Positions 11,261 through 25,086 of a stretch of DNA of 64,000 nt are shown here, piece by piece. Each line of letters begins with the position of its first letter. Within the stretch, counting starts at the first letter, position 1. The notes beneath the pieces are model-generated. The model worked only from the letters and a program-made list of their open reading frames with translations. It searched no databases and was not told the DNA's origin. A program made the position numbers and the translations under genes. The DNA comes from Uloborus plumipes (Eukaryota; Arthropoda; Arachnida; Araneae; Uloboridae): contig JAXGGA010004679.1 in the NCBI GenBank assembly GCA_038373865.1, forward strand, positions 1-64,000, given 5' to 3'.

Positions 11261-14200
11261 AGACGGAAGAATGCATTTCCTTACCATGAAATCGAAGTTT
11301 GTTTGCATTTTTATTTCTCTTATACGATTGGGAAAAAGATGCTTCATTGGAGAGATTGTGTCTCTTTTCTTTGTTTGATCTGGTTGTACAAAAAAAGAGT
11401 GCTGTTGTTTTGCCTCGAAAAAAATGGTTTTTATTGAAGGGAAAAATGTTTTTAAAAGATTGCATTGTTTAAGCTTTTTTTTTTTTTTTTTTTTTTTTGT
11501 GATTGTCTGTGAATGTTTCGTTATATCGTTGGGTATTTTCAGTACTGTGGATACAATGTTCTTTGCATGAATATTTTGGCGTGAAATGAAATTTCGTTTT
11601 GTGTCTTTTTAGTTTTAGACCGTCTACTTTGTAAAAAAAGGAGGGGGTTTGTTTAAATTAAAAAAAAAAAAATGGTTTCAAGTTGTAAACTACAAACGAT
11701 GGGGCAATAATTTAATAATTGGTGATGGTGCAATATTTTGAGCACAATTCACTATTAGTTGCAGCCAACAAATTACACCATTTTTGGTGAAATAAGCCAT
11801 TTTTTTTTACAATGTAGAAAATATAAATAAGATCAGATATCAGAGCCCATTATGTCTGCCTATTCGTCTATATGCTTATTTATCCCTCTACCTATTCATT
11901 CATCTATCAACACGAACTTACTTTGCCGAATCTTGACTCAGATTTTTAAGTAATTAGAAAATCTGCACCTTTTTACTGACCTGTATGTAAATTTGTACAT
12001 ACAGAATGGTTATTAAGTGTTGAAAATACTGTGTATAATAAAATTAACTGATTAACTTTTGAAAAGATAAATGTAAATGAGTGTCGCGATTTCTTTCATA
12101 GCCGTACTCTGCAGACTATATATATAGTTTTTATAATAAAAACAAAACGATTTATCCTTTTCACGTAATTACTTGATGGATTTCAGTCAATTTAACATGA
12201 ACTTACAGTATGTTCAAAAGTATGATCAATTTTAAATTTAAAAATAAAAGCATGTTTGATCATTACGAATATTAAATGTGAAAATAAATTAACAAATTAT
12301 TTTTTTTTATTTGCGTGACAAAAAGTTATCTTGTCTATTTTGTTCTTTTTTTTCTTTCTAAGTTGAATACTAAAGCGTGAAATCTTGTTCAAAATGTACT
12401 TAGCAATACAACAATAGCTAGCTCAAAAGGACAATCGCTGAATTATAAATTGATTGCTATTTTGAAATGCTGCATAATAAGCCACATTTCATTAAATTCA
12501 AACATTCTAAAACATACTTAAGAATGCTACAATTGCAAACCTTTCTATGTCCCACATCCCATATCTACTATAGTCGAAGCAGATTATCTTATGACAGATT
12601 TTAAAATGTTGCCTCAAATTTTACAACAAAAATATTGGTTGTAATAAAGAGACTTTTAACATTTTTGATCACACAAAATTCATCATTTTCACCACAACAT
12701 TTCAAACTATTTTTTCTAAGTTTCAATTTTAATTCATTTATTCATTCAGTTTTTAATGAGGGAGACTGAATAACTGTTTTGAGACATCCACTTCCGATTT
12801 CACTTTTCCGTCTACTTTCTTTGTTTAGTGTGATTTATTTACGATGCGATCATGATGAACTCTATCTGATGATTAAGTTAACACAGAAGCGATCAATGGG
12901 AGAAGGTTTAGCAAATGATTTATGACGGTCATCAAGCTAATGATACCGTGATAAAGACTCTCCCATTCATCTGATACAGAGTGGATGACCAAGAAGAAGC
13001 ATAACAATCACCAAAGCTTGGTTTAAAAAAAAAAAAACGAACAGAATGACGATTCAACAAGAAAAAAAAAAGGGCATGGCATACACCTGATTCAACTGGA
13101 GTTAAGGGACATAAATTAACCCATTCTTTCCTGCAAGTCTGGGGTCTTGTAGCTATTTTTACCCTGCCTCCACCACGGGGGGCCATCAGCAGATGGTTGC
13201 AGACCACCTTATGAAGGGAGGAGGGTGAAGGAAGAAAAAAAAACGAACAAAAAATAGGGTTCCAGGAAGCCTTGTTGGGGGTGACATGAGGGTCATCGGG
13301 AAGGCAGTGAGGGGCTAAAAAAGAACCAGTCATAAATTAAGGAAGTTTGGTTTCCACCCTAAACTGGTGAAAAGTGGTGGGAAAATGGCAAAAAAGGGAT
13401 AGAGGCAACAGTTTGGAATTCGGTAGCCGCATAAGAATGTGGGCCAGTATTTTTCTAATGCATTCGAATGGACGGAATGCTCTCCTTTTTTTAAAATTAT
13501 TATTACTATTATTATTAGCTGTAGTATTTAACGACGGAGTCGTTTGAAAGTGTGTATGTGATACAAATGAAGAGCTCAATTTTTTAGAGCGGATTTGGAA
13601 TTGATATTTACAAATATAGTCATGCAGGAACGTCAAGAAATATTGAAAGGTAAGAACCTTTTCATTAAGTTATTATTTTTTTTTATAAATATCAAATGAT
13701 TTCACCATCACTTTACAACATGTTACTTTCTCTAAGAAATGAGTATTTTCACACATATATATATATAATGTTTTTGGTCAGCATGGATAAAGCTGCAGTT
13801 CACATTTCGTTTATTAATTATATTCTCAATTTATGTTTGTTTTATTCAGTAATTTTGTTTTAAATTAATAGCACATTTAAATTTTTTTTACATTACTTAG
13901 CTTTTCATGATTCATGCATAATTAAAAAAGTGATATCTATGCTAGCTGAGTTTGAGTTAAGTGAACAGACTATTTAGAAAGAGAGAGGTATATTGGAATT
14001 ATGTGACGAAGACTGATTAAGTTCGTTAAAGTTTTGGAAGTAGTTTTAATTTAATGTGATTGATTGCTGCAGTGTTTCATAGTTGTGCTTTTTGGAGAGT
14101 ATAAGTAGCAGTGTTAAATCTTGCTACATTTTCAAAAGTCAAAATGTTACAAATAAGTGCTTACGAAACATGCGCTCCTAAACTTCCAGTGAGAAATAAC

Positions 14201-14337
14201 TGTTTTAGTTAATGTAGCCTATAATCGTATTCTATAAGTTCTCAACCAATTTGTAATTTTTTCTTCTTCAAAACCAATTTTTTAAATTATTGCATTTCTC
14301 TGACATTCTTAAAAGTGTATAAAATGTGATTGTTGTA
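11261..14337. other. Long AT-rich unique stretch
   Basis: Includes a 24-T tract at about 11475-11498 and a slightly GC-richer part at 12930-13450. The longest frame (minus strand, 12932-13333, 133 codons) is rich in Phe and Ser from T/C tracts and is not supported as a gene. Confidence 0.45.
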
Positions 14338-14542
14338 CACTGCAGAAAAAAAAAAACTTGTTTTTACAGTATAATACTGGCAACCCAGGTTCCAATTAAA
14401 ACTGTAAAATGCACAGTAATAAACTAAAATTGGTAATTTTACAGTAAGAAACTAAAATTATTAATTTTACAGTTTATTACTGTGTATTTTACAGTTTTAA
14501 ACTGGAACTTCTGTAAAAACAACAATTTATTTTTTGCAAGTG
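14338..14542. mobile_element. TACAGT-family element, copy 4 (short)
   Basis: Starts CACTGCAGAAAAAAAAAAAC after TA and carries the ACTGGCAACCCAGGTTCCAA phrase. Both ends are recognisable but it is shorter than most copies. Confidence 0.75.
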
Positions 14543-14705
14543 CAGGTACGTAATATTTGGAGCTCTGAAATAAATTTTCGCAAAGGACCTTTATATAGCA
14601 GATAACAATTATACGCATCATTTTTTATACGACCCATGGACATAAAAATCGAGCATTTGAAAACAAAATTTGAAACTGGTAATCATGGCCACCGAGAGCC
14701 ACGGC

Positions 14706-14991
14706 ACACAAAATGCACAGTAATAAGCTGTAAAACTAGCAATTTAACAGTAGTAGTTCTTACTGTAAAGTTAGATAATTTAGTTTATTGCCATGAAATT
14801 TAGCGTATTATACCGTAAAAACAATGGTACAATACTGGCAGCAGAGGTTCCAGTTTAAAACCATAAGAACACGATAATAAACTGTAAAATTAACATTTTT
14901 AAAGTTATGTAAAATTAGCGATTTTACAGTTTAGTACAGTAAAATTAGCAGTTGCTATATTATACTGTAAAAACAACACTCATTTTTTAGT
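14706..14991. mobile_element. TACAGT-family element, copy 5 (left end missing)
   Basis: The body and right end (AACAACACTCATTTTTTAGTG) are present; the left terminus is not. The same phrase GGCAGCAGAGGTTCCAG occurs inside. Confidence 0.75.
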
Positions 14992-15645
14992 GTTCTGGTA
15001 ATCTAGCAAAGATCAATAGGCTGTCAGAATAAGTTTCATGGTTTTTAATTAATATCCTTATCAAAATTTTAAGCAGTCCTCGACAAACATTGCTATTTTA
15101 ACGCATTTAAGAAAACTGGTTTAAAGCTCAATTTCCCAGTATAATTTTTCAGCCAAAACAATTAAAACTAGAATTACTTTTAATTTAATGAAGGTAATTT
15201 TCTCCCATTAATTTGCAGGAAATTGTATGTTACCTAAAACAAGTGTGGTTTAAGTTTCAATGCTTGTCTTCTTTTTATTTTTTTAATTTATTTATTTTTT
15301 TGAAAACAAAATATTCATTCGAACATGATTATCTTGATCACATGAATATAAATGAGAATTTATGTTTTATGTATATTTTTGATGAATGAAATATTTTATG
15401 GTTGAAGAAATTGTGCTTTGTTTAAACCATTTTCTCTGTATTAAGACTATTAATCACAAAACTTCGGGGAAAGAATGTCAGACGAATTAAAAAGAATAAA
15501 GAGCAATCCAACCACAAAATGGTAGAATTTTCTCTATACTTTCCCCATGTTTATAGATAATGCTCAAACATAGTCCGTCATTTGAAGACGAAAGAATTCT
15601 TTGGAAGAAACGGAAGAATCTTCATTTATCATGCTTCCCCCCTTT
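14992..15645. other. AT-rich unique sequence, no feature seen
   Basis: No gene or repeat recognised. Confidence 0.5.
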
Positions 15646-16790
15646 ATCCTGGATGTATTCGAATATTTTTCAAAATCTGGGTTCGCTTAGAGGAGTAATT
15701 AATGAATCAGACTTTTCAGTGTTGGAGGATTGAGTACAATGCAAGTTCTTGATGCAAAAGTGTCAGACTTTTTTTTTTCTCTTCCTCTCTCTAATTTGGA
15801 GGGAACTTTGTTTTTCAATACCTTATTAATCGTAAATAGAGGGCAAAATAAATCAGTATTATCTGCATGCCTCTACTTTTGGTTTGGGTTAATAGTAATC
15901 TTGTGGAAAGGTTCTAGTTCGTGTTAAGAAGAAGTTTAAATTTAAGTGTCTTAAATATTTTGTTTAAAATATAGATCGAATTAAATTACTATTTCTTTCT
16001 GTATTGCTTTTTTTTTATTCCTTCAGGGGGTTTCGAACATTTTTTAAAAATTCTGTATTTGTTTAGAGGAGTAATTAATGAATCAGACTTTTCAATGTTT
16101 TAGATTTCAGTACGATACAAGTTCCTGATACAAAAACATCTGACTTTTTTTTCTCTTCCTTTCTCTCTCTCTGGTTTGTTTAGAATTTTGTTTTTCAATA
16201 CCTTATTAATCGTAAACAGAGCACAAAATAAATCAGTATTGTGTGTCTGCCTCTAATTTTGATTTGGGTTAATAATAATAAAGAGAAGAATTTCGGTTCG
16301 TTGTGGAGGACTGTTCAAATTTGACTGTCCTAAACATTTTGTTTGAAATATAGATAGCAGTATAAGAAGTAAAATATCATTACTATATTAATTGCTATTT
16401 ACTCCTGTAGGGTGTATTCGAATATGTTTTGAATTCTGTATTCGCTTCGAGCAATAGTTAATGAATCAGAGTTTTCAATGTTGGAGGTTTGAATGCAGTA
16501 CAATACATGGTTTCTGATGCAAAACCATTTGACTTTCTCTCTCTCTGTAGTTTGGGCAAAATTTTGTTTTTCAACGCCTGATAAATCGTAAATAGAGTTC
16601 AAAATAAATCAGTATCATATGTAATTATTTTAAATGCTTCTAAGGTTTTTTCTTTTTCTTTTTTGTTAATAGCAGGTGAGATTTTGGTTCGGGCAAACAG
16701 TAATGTAGGGGAAACGGGACTTATTTGTGTGTCTTGAGCGTTTTGTTTGTGAAATACATAGAAAATGTTAGATTACTTTTTTTTTTACCA
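15646..16790. repeat. Three tandem copies of a ~380-bp unit
   Basis: Units start near 15646, 16020 and 16401. Shared landmarks in order: GTATTCGAATAT or its variant, AGxAxTAxTTAATGAATCAGA, a TCTCTCT tract, TTTGTTTTTCAATACCTTAT or a variant, and CAAAATAAATCAGTAT. The copies differ by substitutions and small indels. Non-coding. Confidence 0.85.
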
Positions 16791-16965
16791 CGTTTACCAT
16801 TTCCAGGTCTTTAGTACATTACGTATGGACATTTTTATCTAAACAAGCTACGTATAGACTAAACGCTATAGACTTCAAACTTTACAAGTAAACTTGGGGT
16901 TTTCTATCTTTGTAAATATTTTGAATGATGGTGAATGCTCGAAAGAAGGGGTTTTCTTCAACCTA

Positions 16966-17384
16966 CACTGTAAAAAATGACTTGTTTTTACAGTATAATA
17001 CAGCTAATTGAATAGTAATAAACTGTGAAAATTGCTAATTTTACAATAATAAACTAAAATTGCTAACTTTACAGTACTAACCTGTAAAATTAACCTGTAA
17101 AATTGCAAATTTTACAGTAATAAACTGTAAAATTGCTAAATTTACAGTTTATTACCGCGCATTTTACAGTTTTAAACTGGAACCTCTGCTGCCAGTATTA
17201 TACTGTTGTTTTTACAGTATAATACAGCTAAATTTTACGGCAATAAACTGTAAATTGCTTACTTTACAGTAGAAACTGTAAAATTGCTAGCTTTACAGTT
17301 TATTACTGCTCATTTTACAGTTTTAAATTGGAACCACGGCTACCAGAATTATACTGTAAAAACAACAGTTCATTTTTTGCAGTG
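16966..17384. mobile_element. TACAGT-family element, copy 6 (long form)
   Basis: TA-flanked on both sides, from CACTGTAAAAAATGACTTGT to TTTTTTGCAGTG. It has two internal CTGCCAGTATTATACTG-type joints (about 17190 and 17337), so it reads as two units in series. Confidence 0.9.
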
Positions 17385-17780
17385 TAAAATAGTTATTTAA
17401 CTCAAAAGCTAATGTTTAATTGAGTAAATTGTTCGTTGTTATAATGCTAACTTTTTGGGTGCCATTGAACAACTAACGGTAGGTAATGCAAAATTATAAA
17501 TTGTATTAAGTGTTCAAAGTTTACGAAAATAAAACTTCTGCTGTTATACGAACATAACTTTAGAATGCTTCTTTTTTTTTTTTTGTATTCTCTGTTTTTT
17601 CTTTTTTTTCCCTTGAAAATAAAAGTTATTTGATTGTGACCGTCGAACACTACGGTATAGCTTTTTTCATGAAAAAAACCCTCAATAATTAAAAAATTTT
17701 CACACATACGCATAAAAGTAATGTAAAATTACCTGTGCTTAATACAAGAATTAAAATTTAATTGTGATGTTTGTGCGGCA
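17385..17780. other. AT-rich unique sequence
   Basis: A minus-strand 88-codon frame here is Lys/Phe-rich from A/T tracts and is not supported. Confidence 0.45.
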
Positions 17781-17781
17781 C

Positions 17782-17853
<72 letters not shown>
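17781..17853. repeat. (GA)n microsatellite
   Basis: About 70 bp of GA repeats with a few GAAA interruptions. Confidence 0.95.
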
Positions 17854-17862
17854 TATTTGACG

Positions 17863-18179
17863 CACTGTAAAAAATGAAAGCTGTTTTTACTGTACAGTTA
17901 GTTTTATGGTAATAAACTGTAAAAATTGCTCATTTTACAGTAATAAACTGCAAAATTGCTAATTTTACAATTTATTACTGTTCATTTTACAGTTTTAAAC
18001 TGGGATCTCTGCTGCCAGAATTTTACTGTTGTTTTTACAGTATATACTTCAGCTAAATTTTACGGCAATAAACTGTAAAATTGCTAGTTTTACGGTTTAT
18101 TACTGTGCATTTTACAGTTTTAAATTGGAACCTCGGCTGCCAGTAGTATACTGTAAAAACAACAGTTCATTGTTTGCAG
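17863..18179. mobile_element. TACAGT-family element, copy 7
   Basis: Begins CACTGTAAAAAATGAAAG within 10 bp of the GA microsatellite and ends GTTCATTGTTTGCAG. The TA on the left is not preserved. Confidence 0.8.
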
Positions 18180-19048
18180 CTTGGAAGCGATTGATGTTTA
18201 TGGAATTAAGCATGCATCACTTTCTATGAGTGCAAAAGAGACAACAATGCAAAAAGTAAAGATATTAATTAACACACCCTAAAAAGCATTTCGTACCATG
18301 AACATTGCACTAAATGTTCATAACTTAAGAGAAAGCTTAGCTATTCTTGAATCCAAATGTATATTCAAAACAGACTGATGGCTGAAAGATGATGTGTAAA
18401 CAATGAAACTGTTGAATTCTTTGTTTCATTTATTATTTATGACATCATGTGTGCACTGTATCCTCTTTGAGAGAAAAGCTTTGATATCATTTTTGATTGA
18501 CGCCAATCTGGTTCAGCACGAAAATTCAGTACTGTTTCAGTATAATACATTTGTTACATTATTAATGTTATCATTTATTACTACTTAAAGAAAGTTGTAA
18601 AAACTTTAATGAAAATCCTGAGCTACATATGTCATACTTTCTGAACTTATTGAAAACAGCAATAACTTGTTAAAAAATAATACAACACAGTTCAGATAAA
18701 CATTATATGCTAAGTTCTAAAATATATTTCATACAAACCTATTTTTATTTATTTTTTTCTTTCTTTCTTTCTTTTTTTTTTTTTTTGCAAGATCATTGTT
18801 GAAATGTCGTGGATAAAATGAAGTTTTAACTTTTGTGTGACCAACCAAAGGGATGAAATTTAATTTTATGCCAGGTCCCTTAATTGCAGTTATAAATGAC
18901 TTTTACTTTTTTTCGCTCTTGAAGAGAAGTTACTCTATAAAAAGAGTAAATAAATAAACCAATAAATAAAAAAAAATCTTTTCTACTGCTGTGCGTTGTT
19001 ATTAATTTTTCCCCCAAGGATCTTGATGAGGGGAAAAATTTTACTATA

Positions 19049-19081
<33 letters not shown>

Positions 19082-20290
19082 GTTGTTTCCTTGGTTAAAA
19101 AATTTGTATATGGTAGTTAAATTTTATATAATATTTTACTTTTTCTCTGGGGGCAAAAGTTTAAATAATTATTACTATTATATTTAGTATTTGTATTAGT
19201 ATTAATTAACATTTTGTACTCATGACGCATATTGCTGTATCAGTTCCTCAAATGCCCACTCACAAACCCGCGTTGGGGGAAAAAACCAAACTCATTCTTC
19301 CCTACAATAATTTTTTACTTTCAACACGAGGCTGAGGAAAATCGTCTCTAGCATGCGCCACTCTTTTTGTCCGAGCGCTGCCAACCGAGAAATGAGAAAA
19401 GGTATGAGGGTGCTCATACATGCATCCTATCCATATACATAAGGGAAGGACGGGGGAGGACTGTTTATCAGAGGAGCAGACAGGCAGGGATAAAGCGCCA
19501 AGTGACAGAGACGTCTCCCCTAAATCCATCATTCTTCATCCTCTTCAGATGGATTCTTGCCCGGATCTCATGCTTCATGGATTCTCCATCGGTTATGCAT
19601 GAGCATGCGAATCCTGGATTCGGGAATCTCTTGGTGTTCCGTTTCGACCACTGGGTAGATTTGATTCTGCGACATACCTGCGCGTGATGACGTGAGGTTG
19701 CTCTTTTTTTTTTCTTTTGGTGGATGGAATTAGTTTTTCCAGTTGTTCTCGTATACTTTCCATAAACGTATTTTTCAATCTTCTTCTTTTGTTTTCTGCG
19801 TATACTTTACCTCCGTCATCTTTGTCAAAACATTTACAAATGAAACAACTTTACAAACAAAATTTCATTCTGTCATCACATTTCATTAACACAGCGAAAT
19901 TCTTATGAAACGTCATTCAGAGTATTTGTGGACTCTATACATGAGTGAAATTATTTGGGATCATCATTACCTGGGACGTTTGTGAAACTAAGAAAGTTTC
20001 CTTTTTTGACCAGAAAAAAATATTGAACTAACCTCTCCCGAGTGTTTTTTCCAGCCATGCACAAAATAAGGCTATGCTAAAATGAGATATATATTACTAA
20101 AATAGCATTTTTTCTCATAACACTTTATTTCTTTCTCTTAGAAAGAAACTGGTTATAATTCAAACGCATACACTGTAAAAATTTGCGGTGTTGCATAGCA
20201 CCTTTTAGGGTCAAACGCTTGCAGCGCAGTGGCACCCCTTTAAAGAAGCCTTTTAAGTCCCCCCCCCCCTTAATCTGGAAAATGACATCC
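18180..20290. other. AT-rich sequence with a GC-richer part at 19200-19700
   Basis: Holds an (AT)n run at about 19050-19073 and T-rich tracts near 18750-18786. The part at 19200-19700 is GC-richer, with overlapping frames on both strands (for example plus 19367-19687, 106 codons), none recognisable. It may be a regulatory or non-coding RNA segment. Confidence 0.35.
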
Positions 20291-20999
20291 TTAAGGGGTA
20301 CAGTACCTCAAAAATGACCAAAACACCAAAAAAAAAAATTTATTGCTTATTTCAAAAGTAAAAGTTATTTAAAACACTCAGAAAAAAATAGCATTGTTCT
20401 AGCTAAACTATTTAAAAAGTTATGAGTGACTTTAGGGCATGCATGCTATGTGTTCTAATGGAAAAGTCAAACTTTAAAGTGCTTTTTCTAGGTGATCAGT
20501 TTTTAGTGTTTCTATGTTACTGGAAATGCTAAGGAATTTTTTCTATTAAAGATATAACTTTAAAGCAATATTTTTTGCACTCAGGATAATATATTTAACA
20601 AAACTGTGCATTGAATAAGCATTTTATAAATTACAAAATTTTTTAGAGTTTGGTAAACCTCGAAGAACAAAATTTTCTAAGAATTTTTTACATAAAAGGT
20701 CACAAAATATTTTCTAATAAAAATATAAGGAAATGAATGCACAGATTTGTTGAGATAATCCTTGTGATCATTTCGCAAAAAGAAATTTTGAAATTAGTGC
20801 AGAAACAAAAAAGCCTTAGGGTTTTTAAAAAATTGAAATTTTCTTACATTTTTCAAATTTTGAAAAAAAGTCTTCAAATTTTTTAATGTTTGAAAATAAA
20901 TTATTGATTGTTAAACAAGTGCAGAAACAAATATTTCAAAGAATTAGCTTTTTCACTTAAATTAAAGAAATTTGTTAAAAAGGTACTGTAACCCCTTAA
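20291..20999. mobile_element. TTAA-flanked piggyBac-like MITE (701 bp)
   Basis: TTAA lies at 20291-20294 and 20996-20999. Left end GGGGTACAGTACCT, right end AGGTACTGTAACCCC: inverted repeats differing by one inserted base. The interior is very AT-rich and non-coding. Removing the element restores a continuous flank (GACATCC-TTAA-GGGTGCC). Confidence 0.8.
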
Positions 21000-21751
21000 G
21001 GGTGCCATTTTGGCTACCTGTGGGGTGCTGCTAGTGCTATAAGCATTTCAACCCTAATAGCTGCCATATGCAATCCACACTTTGGCAATTTGAATTTCAG
21101 AAATTCAGTAATGTTGGAAGAACTTTTGTGGTTCTGTTACAGGTGTTTTGTGGGTTTCAATGCAAAGTAGCGTACAGTAAACGAATGTATCTAACCACCA
21201 GTAGACAAACATAATATTATTCTCTAGTCATTTCCTTTTTGGAATTGCATCGAGTACGTTACTGTTGCCAATTCATTAAATAAAATCCTTTTAGAACCTG
21301 AATTAAAAAAAAAAAAAAAAAAAAGAGAACTTGTTATTTTCTGTGACATTTTCATTCACTAAACGGATTAACTTTCATATTTCTGAATGAAACCTATTTC
21401 TAATTATACTTTATCACCACCTGTTCTACACATTCAAACATTCAAATATCCTTGAAAACGTAATGTTTGAAAAAAAAAAGTACGAAATCTCAAAAATATA
21501 TAAAAATCATCAGAGCTGTACTTCATGCATTTCAGAGCTGTCATCCGATAACTGAAAGGTGTTCGAATCGATCCATCATACCTACCTAACTGAGGCAGGA
21601 CAGGAGGAAGGGGGGGGGGAGGCACAGCTTATCAACCCGAGAAGACAGCCAAGGATATGAACGACGCGTCACAGCGATGCGTCATTTTTTATTTCTCCAC
21701 TGAAGGTGGGGGGGGGGGGGGGTCTCTCATAGATCACGGATTTGCTGCCTG
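21000..21751. other. Unique sequence with homopolymer tracts
   Basis: An A tract near 21305-21324 and a 15-G tract at 21708-21722. This is the 3' side of the candidate exon that follows. Confidence 0.4.
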
Positions 21752-21881
21752 TTATGCACAGAAGTTCAAGCTGCAAGTTTGTGATAGCGAAGATTCGCTC
21801 TGCTTGACCAGTGGCTGGAGGCTGTTGTAGTGTAGTACATCCTCCAATGACAGTGACCGAATACGTGCTCCAGCATCACAT
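21752..21881 (-). CDS. Candidate terminal exon of an unidentified gene
   Basis: On the minus strand a plausible splice acceptor (CTTATTCCCAG, preceded by a CTAAT-like branch site) is followed by 42 codons and a TAA stop at 21752-21754. The peptide starts CDAGARIRSLSLEDVLHYNS and ends SLNFCA. Composition is unlike the surrounding AT-rich DNA and the codons are mixed at third positions. One base precedes the first full codon, so the upstream exon would have to end with two bases of a codon. No domain is recognised. It is short enough for the open frame to be chance; RNA evidence would settle it. Confidence 0.3.
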
Positions 21882-23316
21882 CTGGGAATAAGTGTACAGA
21901 TATTAGATTGGTGATTTTTTAGAAAATTTCTGTCTCCCCCCCCCCCCTCTCTTTAGTTTAAAACGAGAGGTGTGCTTCCTTTTTTAAGAATTTTTGCTGT
22001 TGAACCCTTTTGCTACAAAATTTAAAAAAAAAAGAAAAGAAAAGAGAGAAAAAAATAGATATTTATCATTTCATGGATATAAAATGTCACTGAAAGTCTT
22101 ATCAAATGTATACAATTTTTTTGTTATTAATTTTTTCTTCTCTTTTTAAAGTTATTTGTTCTAGTTTTCTACGAGTCTCATACCAGGTTCAATATATATA
22201 TATATATAAAACATATATATTTAAATTTTTTAACAAATATATTTGAAACTAATTTTGAAGCATGCCTGTAATATGCAAAAGCAAGTAGGAAAAAACGTTT
22301 TTTTCTGAACGCGAGGGAAAAGTCGACAATAAGATACTTAGAATACGTGACACCGGATGATGCTTGTATACGTATAGTCATTTTAATGCTTTATTTATGT
22401 ATTTTACATGAACGAATGTTGTCATCAGGAGGGAGGGGGTGGTCATAGGGGTTATGACCAGCTCTTTAAGTGATCAAAGCTTGCCCAAAGCTGCATTTTA
22501 GGGACTTTTGACTGCCAAAAATTCTCCGCTAATCTCTATTTACGCCAAAAAAGGGGAGGTTTCGGAAATGGCACTTTCGAAATCTGGAAGCTGGCCGCAC
22601 TTAGATGTTGCGAAGCAAAAAAGGGGGAGACAGATAATTTTTGATGCTATTTGTTGATTAAAATATCGCTATTTGAAGCAGTAACATGAAAGGCAGTTCT
22701 GTATGACGAGGATACAAATAAGCTCATCATCGCCCATAGGAGTGAGCGACGCAGGGAGGGGAGATGGGGGGGGTGTCAAGACACCTCTCAGAGGTTTTGG
22801 TAAGTTTATACAGATGCAAGAAGTTTTCACGAGAAAAAAACTGCAGATGTAAATTCAAGTTACTCATAATAGTATGTGTCATTCTTGCATTTTGAATTAT
22901 AACTATATTATCGAATTTAAATGAAATCACTAATCTTTTATCATTTTTTAATGATTTTGCTACTTTTTGTTTAATACTCCTTTATTTGAATCTTCATATT
23001 CATATATAGAATAATAAATAATGCAAGAAAAGTCTTTGTTGTCAATTAAAATTTCGGTATTGTGCTGAGGTGAAATTGGCCATTGAAAAGTTATGTATAC
23101 AAATTTTGAAGACGCATCAAATTTTGACTTCCTTAGTGTGTAGTAAAATTGCTAAGAAAACTTACAGACACACACACATATATAATCCTAATTCAGTAAC
23201 AAAGTTAAATCGTAAAGATCAATCAATCTCAACTCCTCGAACCGAAGTATTTTTTTTTTTTTAAACTATTTGACAAAAATTTCATTTTAATAATGACACA
23301 ATTTGCTTTTTAAAAT
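21882..23316. other. Unique sequence with tracts
   Basis: Includes a C tract near 21940, an (AT)n run near 22194-22208 and a GC-richer piece at 22430-22640. No gene supported. Confidence 0.4.
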
Positions 23317-23378
23317 TTATTTTTATTATTATTATTGTTGTTATTATTATTATCATTATCATTATTAGTATTATTATT

Positions 23379-23459
<81 letters not shown>
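23317..23459. repeat. (TTA)n microsatellite
   Basis: About 140 bp of TTA/ATT repeats with interruptions in the left half and a clean run on the right. Confidence 0.95.
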
Positions 23460-23460
<1 letters not shown>

Positions 23461-23965
23461 AACTGCGTATTTTATATTTTCGAAGCTGATTCTTGCCCTA
23501 ATTCCTACCAAAAAATTTCGCTAAAAACATTCACTTTGTTTTTCGTTTTCTTTCTGTTTATTTTTCAAATTTTGTTCATTCTTTTCTCTCAATGAAAGTT
23601 GAAAATAATACATAAAAGTAGAAATAGAAAAGAAAAAAAACAACTATTTTTGCATATTCGAATATTTCATTAGCTGTTTTCATCTATTAACATAAACTTT
23701 TCATGAAACTGAAAAAAAAAAAAAAAAGCTTTCCGTTTCCCGAGAAGTGGCAGTATTTGTTCCTTTTGTTTGCTGTTGTTATTGAAAAAGTTACCTTTCA
23801 CTTTTAAAGTTCAACCCATTTTCTTCAGGGCATGTTCACCCCTTTTAGCTCAACAATTAGCCCCGCCTAAAGCTCCTCCTCTGTAGAACAACTTCTTCCA
23901 ATAGAGGTCGAGGTTGCTAAATATTCTTTCCCTGCATAAAATTAGATATAATCCCCATTTCACCA
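23460..23965. other. AT-rich unique sequence, no feature seen
   Basis: No gene or repeat recognised. Confidence 0.5.
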
Positions 23966-24351
23966 CACTGTAAAAAATGAATTGTTTCTACAATATAATA
24001 CAGCTAATTTTGCAGTAATAAATTAAAATTACTAAGTTTACAGTACTAAACTGCAAAATTGCTAATTTTCCATTAATAAACTGTAAAATTCCTAATTATA
24101 CATTTTTTTTCCGTGCATTTTACAGTTTTAACCTGGAACCTCTGCCGCCAGTATTATACTGTTGTTTTTACAGTATAATGCCGCTAAATTTTACGGCAAT
24201 AAACGGTAAAATTTCTTACTTTACGGTAAGAAACTGTAAAATTGCTAGTTTTACAATTTAATACTGTGCATTTTACAGTTTTAAATTGGAACCTCGGCTG
24301 CCAGTATTGTACTTATTGTACTGTAAAAACAACAATTCATTTTTCGCAGTG
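23966..24351. mobile_element. TACAGT-family element, copy 8
   Basis: From CACTGTAAAAAATGAATTGT to TTTTTCGCAGTG. A two-unit form with CGCCAGTATTATACTG in the middle and CTGCCAGTATTGTACT near the right end. Confidence 0.85.
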
Positions 24352-24918
24352 CAATTTTATACCAAAATTCACATTGTAGATATTTCCAAAAAGAAAAAAG
24401 CATCCATCAAAGATCAGTCTAATTAATTTCCTGTTTGATGCAAAAATATTTGTAATTTCCAATGCGCAATAATTATGAGATATCCATTTTTTTATGTTAT
24501 AATTATTATGATGGTTTTTGTAGTAGGAAAGTCGTCAAATAAAAATTTTTATTCAAGTAAATACACCTTCCAATTTGCTAGCACTGTCAAACAACATTTT
24601 TTTTTTTTTCTTGAATTCCTACATTTTACTTAGATGTATATTTAAAAGATTCGCTCATCAAATATATTTAAAATGATTGCTCGTATGCTTTCAAAATAAA
24701 TTTGCAGATATTCACAATTTGTTGTTCTGTAAAAGTTTTGAAAGTGTTTAGACAAATACAGCTCACGACAGCGAGGAATGTGTTGACTCTTCCCAATATT
24801 ATGAAAAAAAAAAATAAAATGTCTATCTCGAAAATAAATTATGTTAAATAGGATAGTTATAAACGCGCTTTTGAAATATTTGCAAGTTTTCTAAGCTGTT
24901 TTGAATTGCTTTCAATAC
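24352..24918. other. AT-rich unique sequence, no feature seen
   Basis: No gene or repeat recognised apart from short T and A tracts. Confidence 0.5.
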
Positions 24919-25086
24919 CAGGCCCGTCATTTAGGGGGGCAGGTGGTGTCAATTGCCCTCCCCCCCTGTTTTTGAGAAATCAATGTATTTACATATAAGT
25001 GGGCGTGGTTTTAGTTGTTTTCTGGTGAAATTGTATTGTGTTTTTACCCTCCCCCCCCCCTGGAAAAGCTTGAAATGACGTCCCTG
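24919..25086. mobile_element. hAT-type MITE, second copy (8-bp duplication TTCAATAC)
   Basis: Same family as 3807-3990: CAGGCCCGTCATTT at the left, AAATGACGTCCCTG at the right, and the shared AAGTGGGCGTGG core. TTCAATAC at 24911-24918 is repeated at 25087-25094. Confidence 0.88.

Noticed and set aside
12932..13333. 133-codon minus-strand open frame
   Set aside because: Phe/Ser/Leu-rich runs come from T/C tracts, no recognisable domain, no splice or start context, and no composition contrast with flanks.
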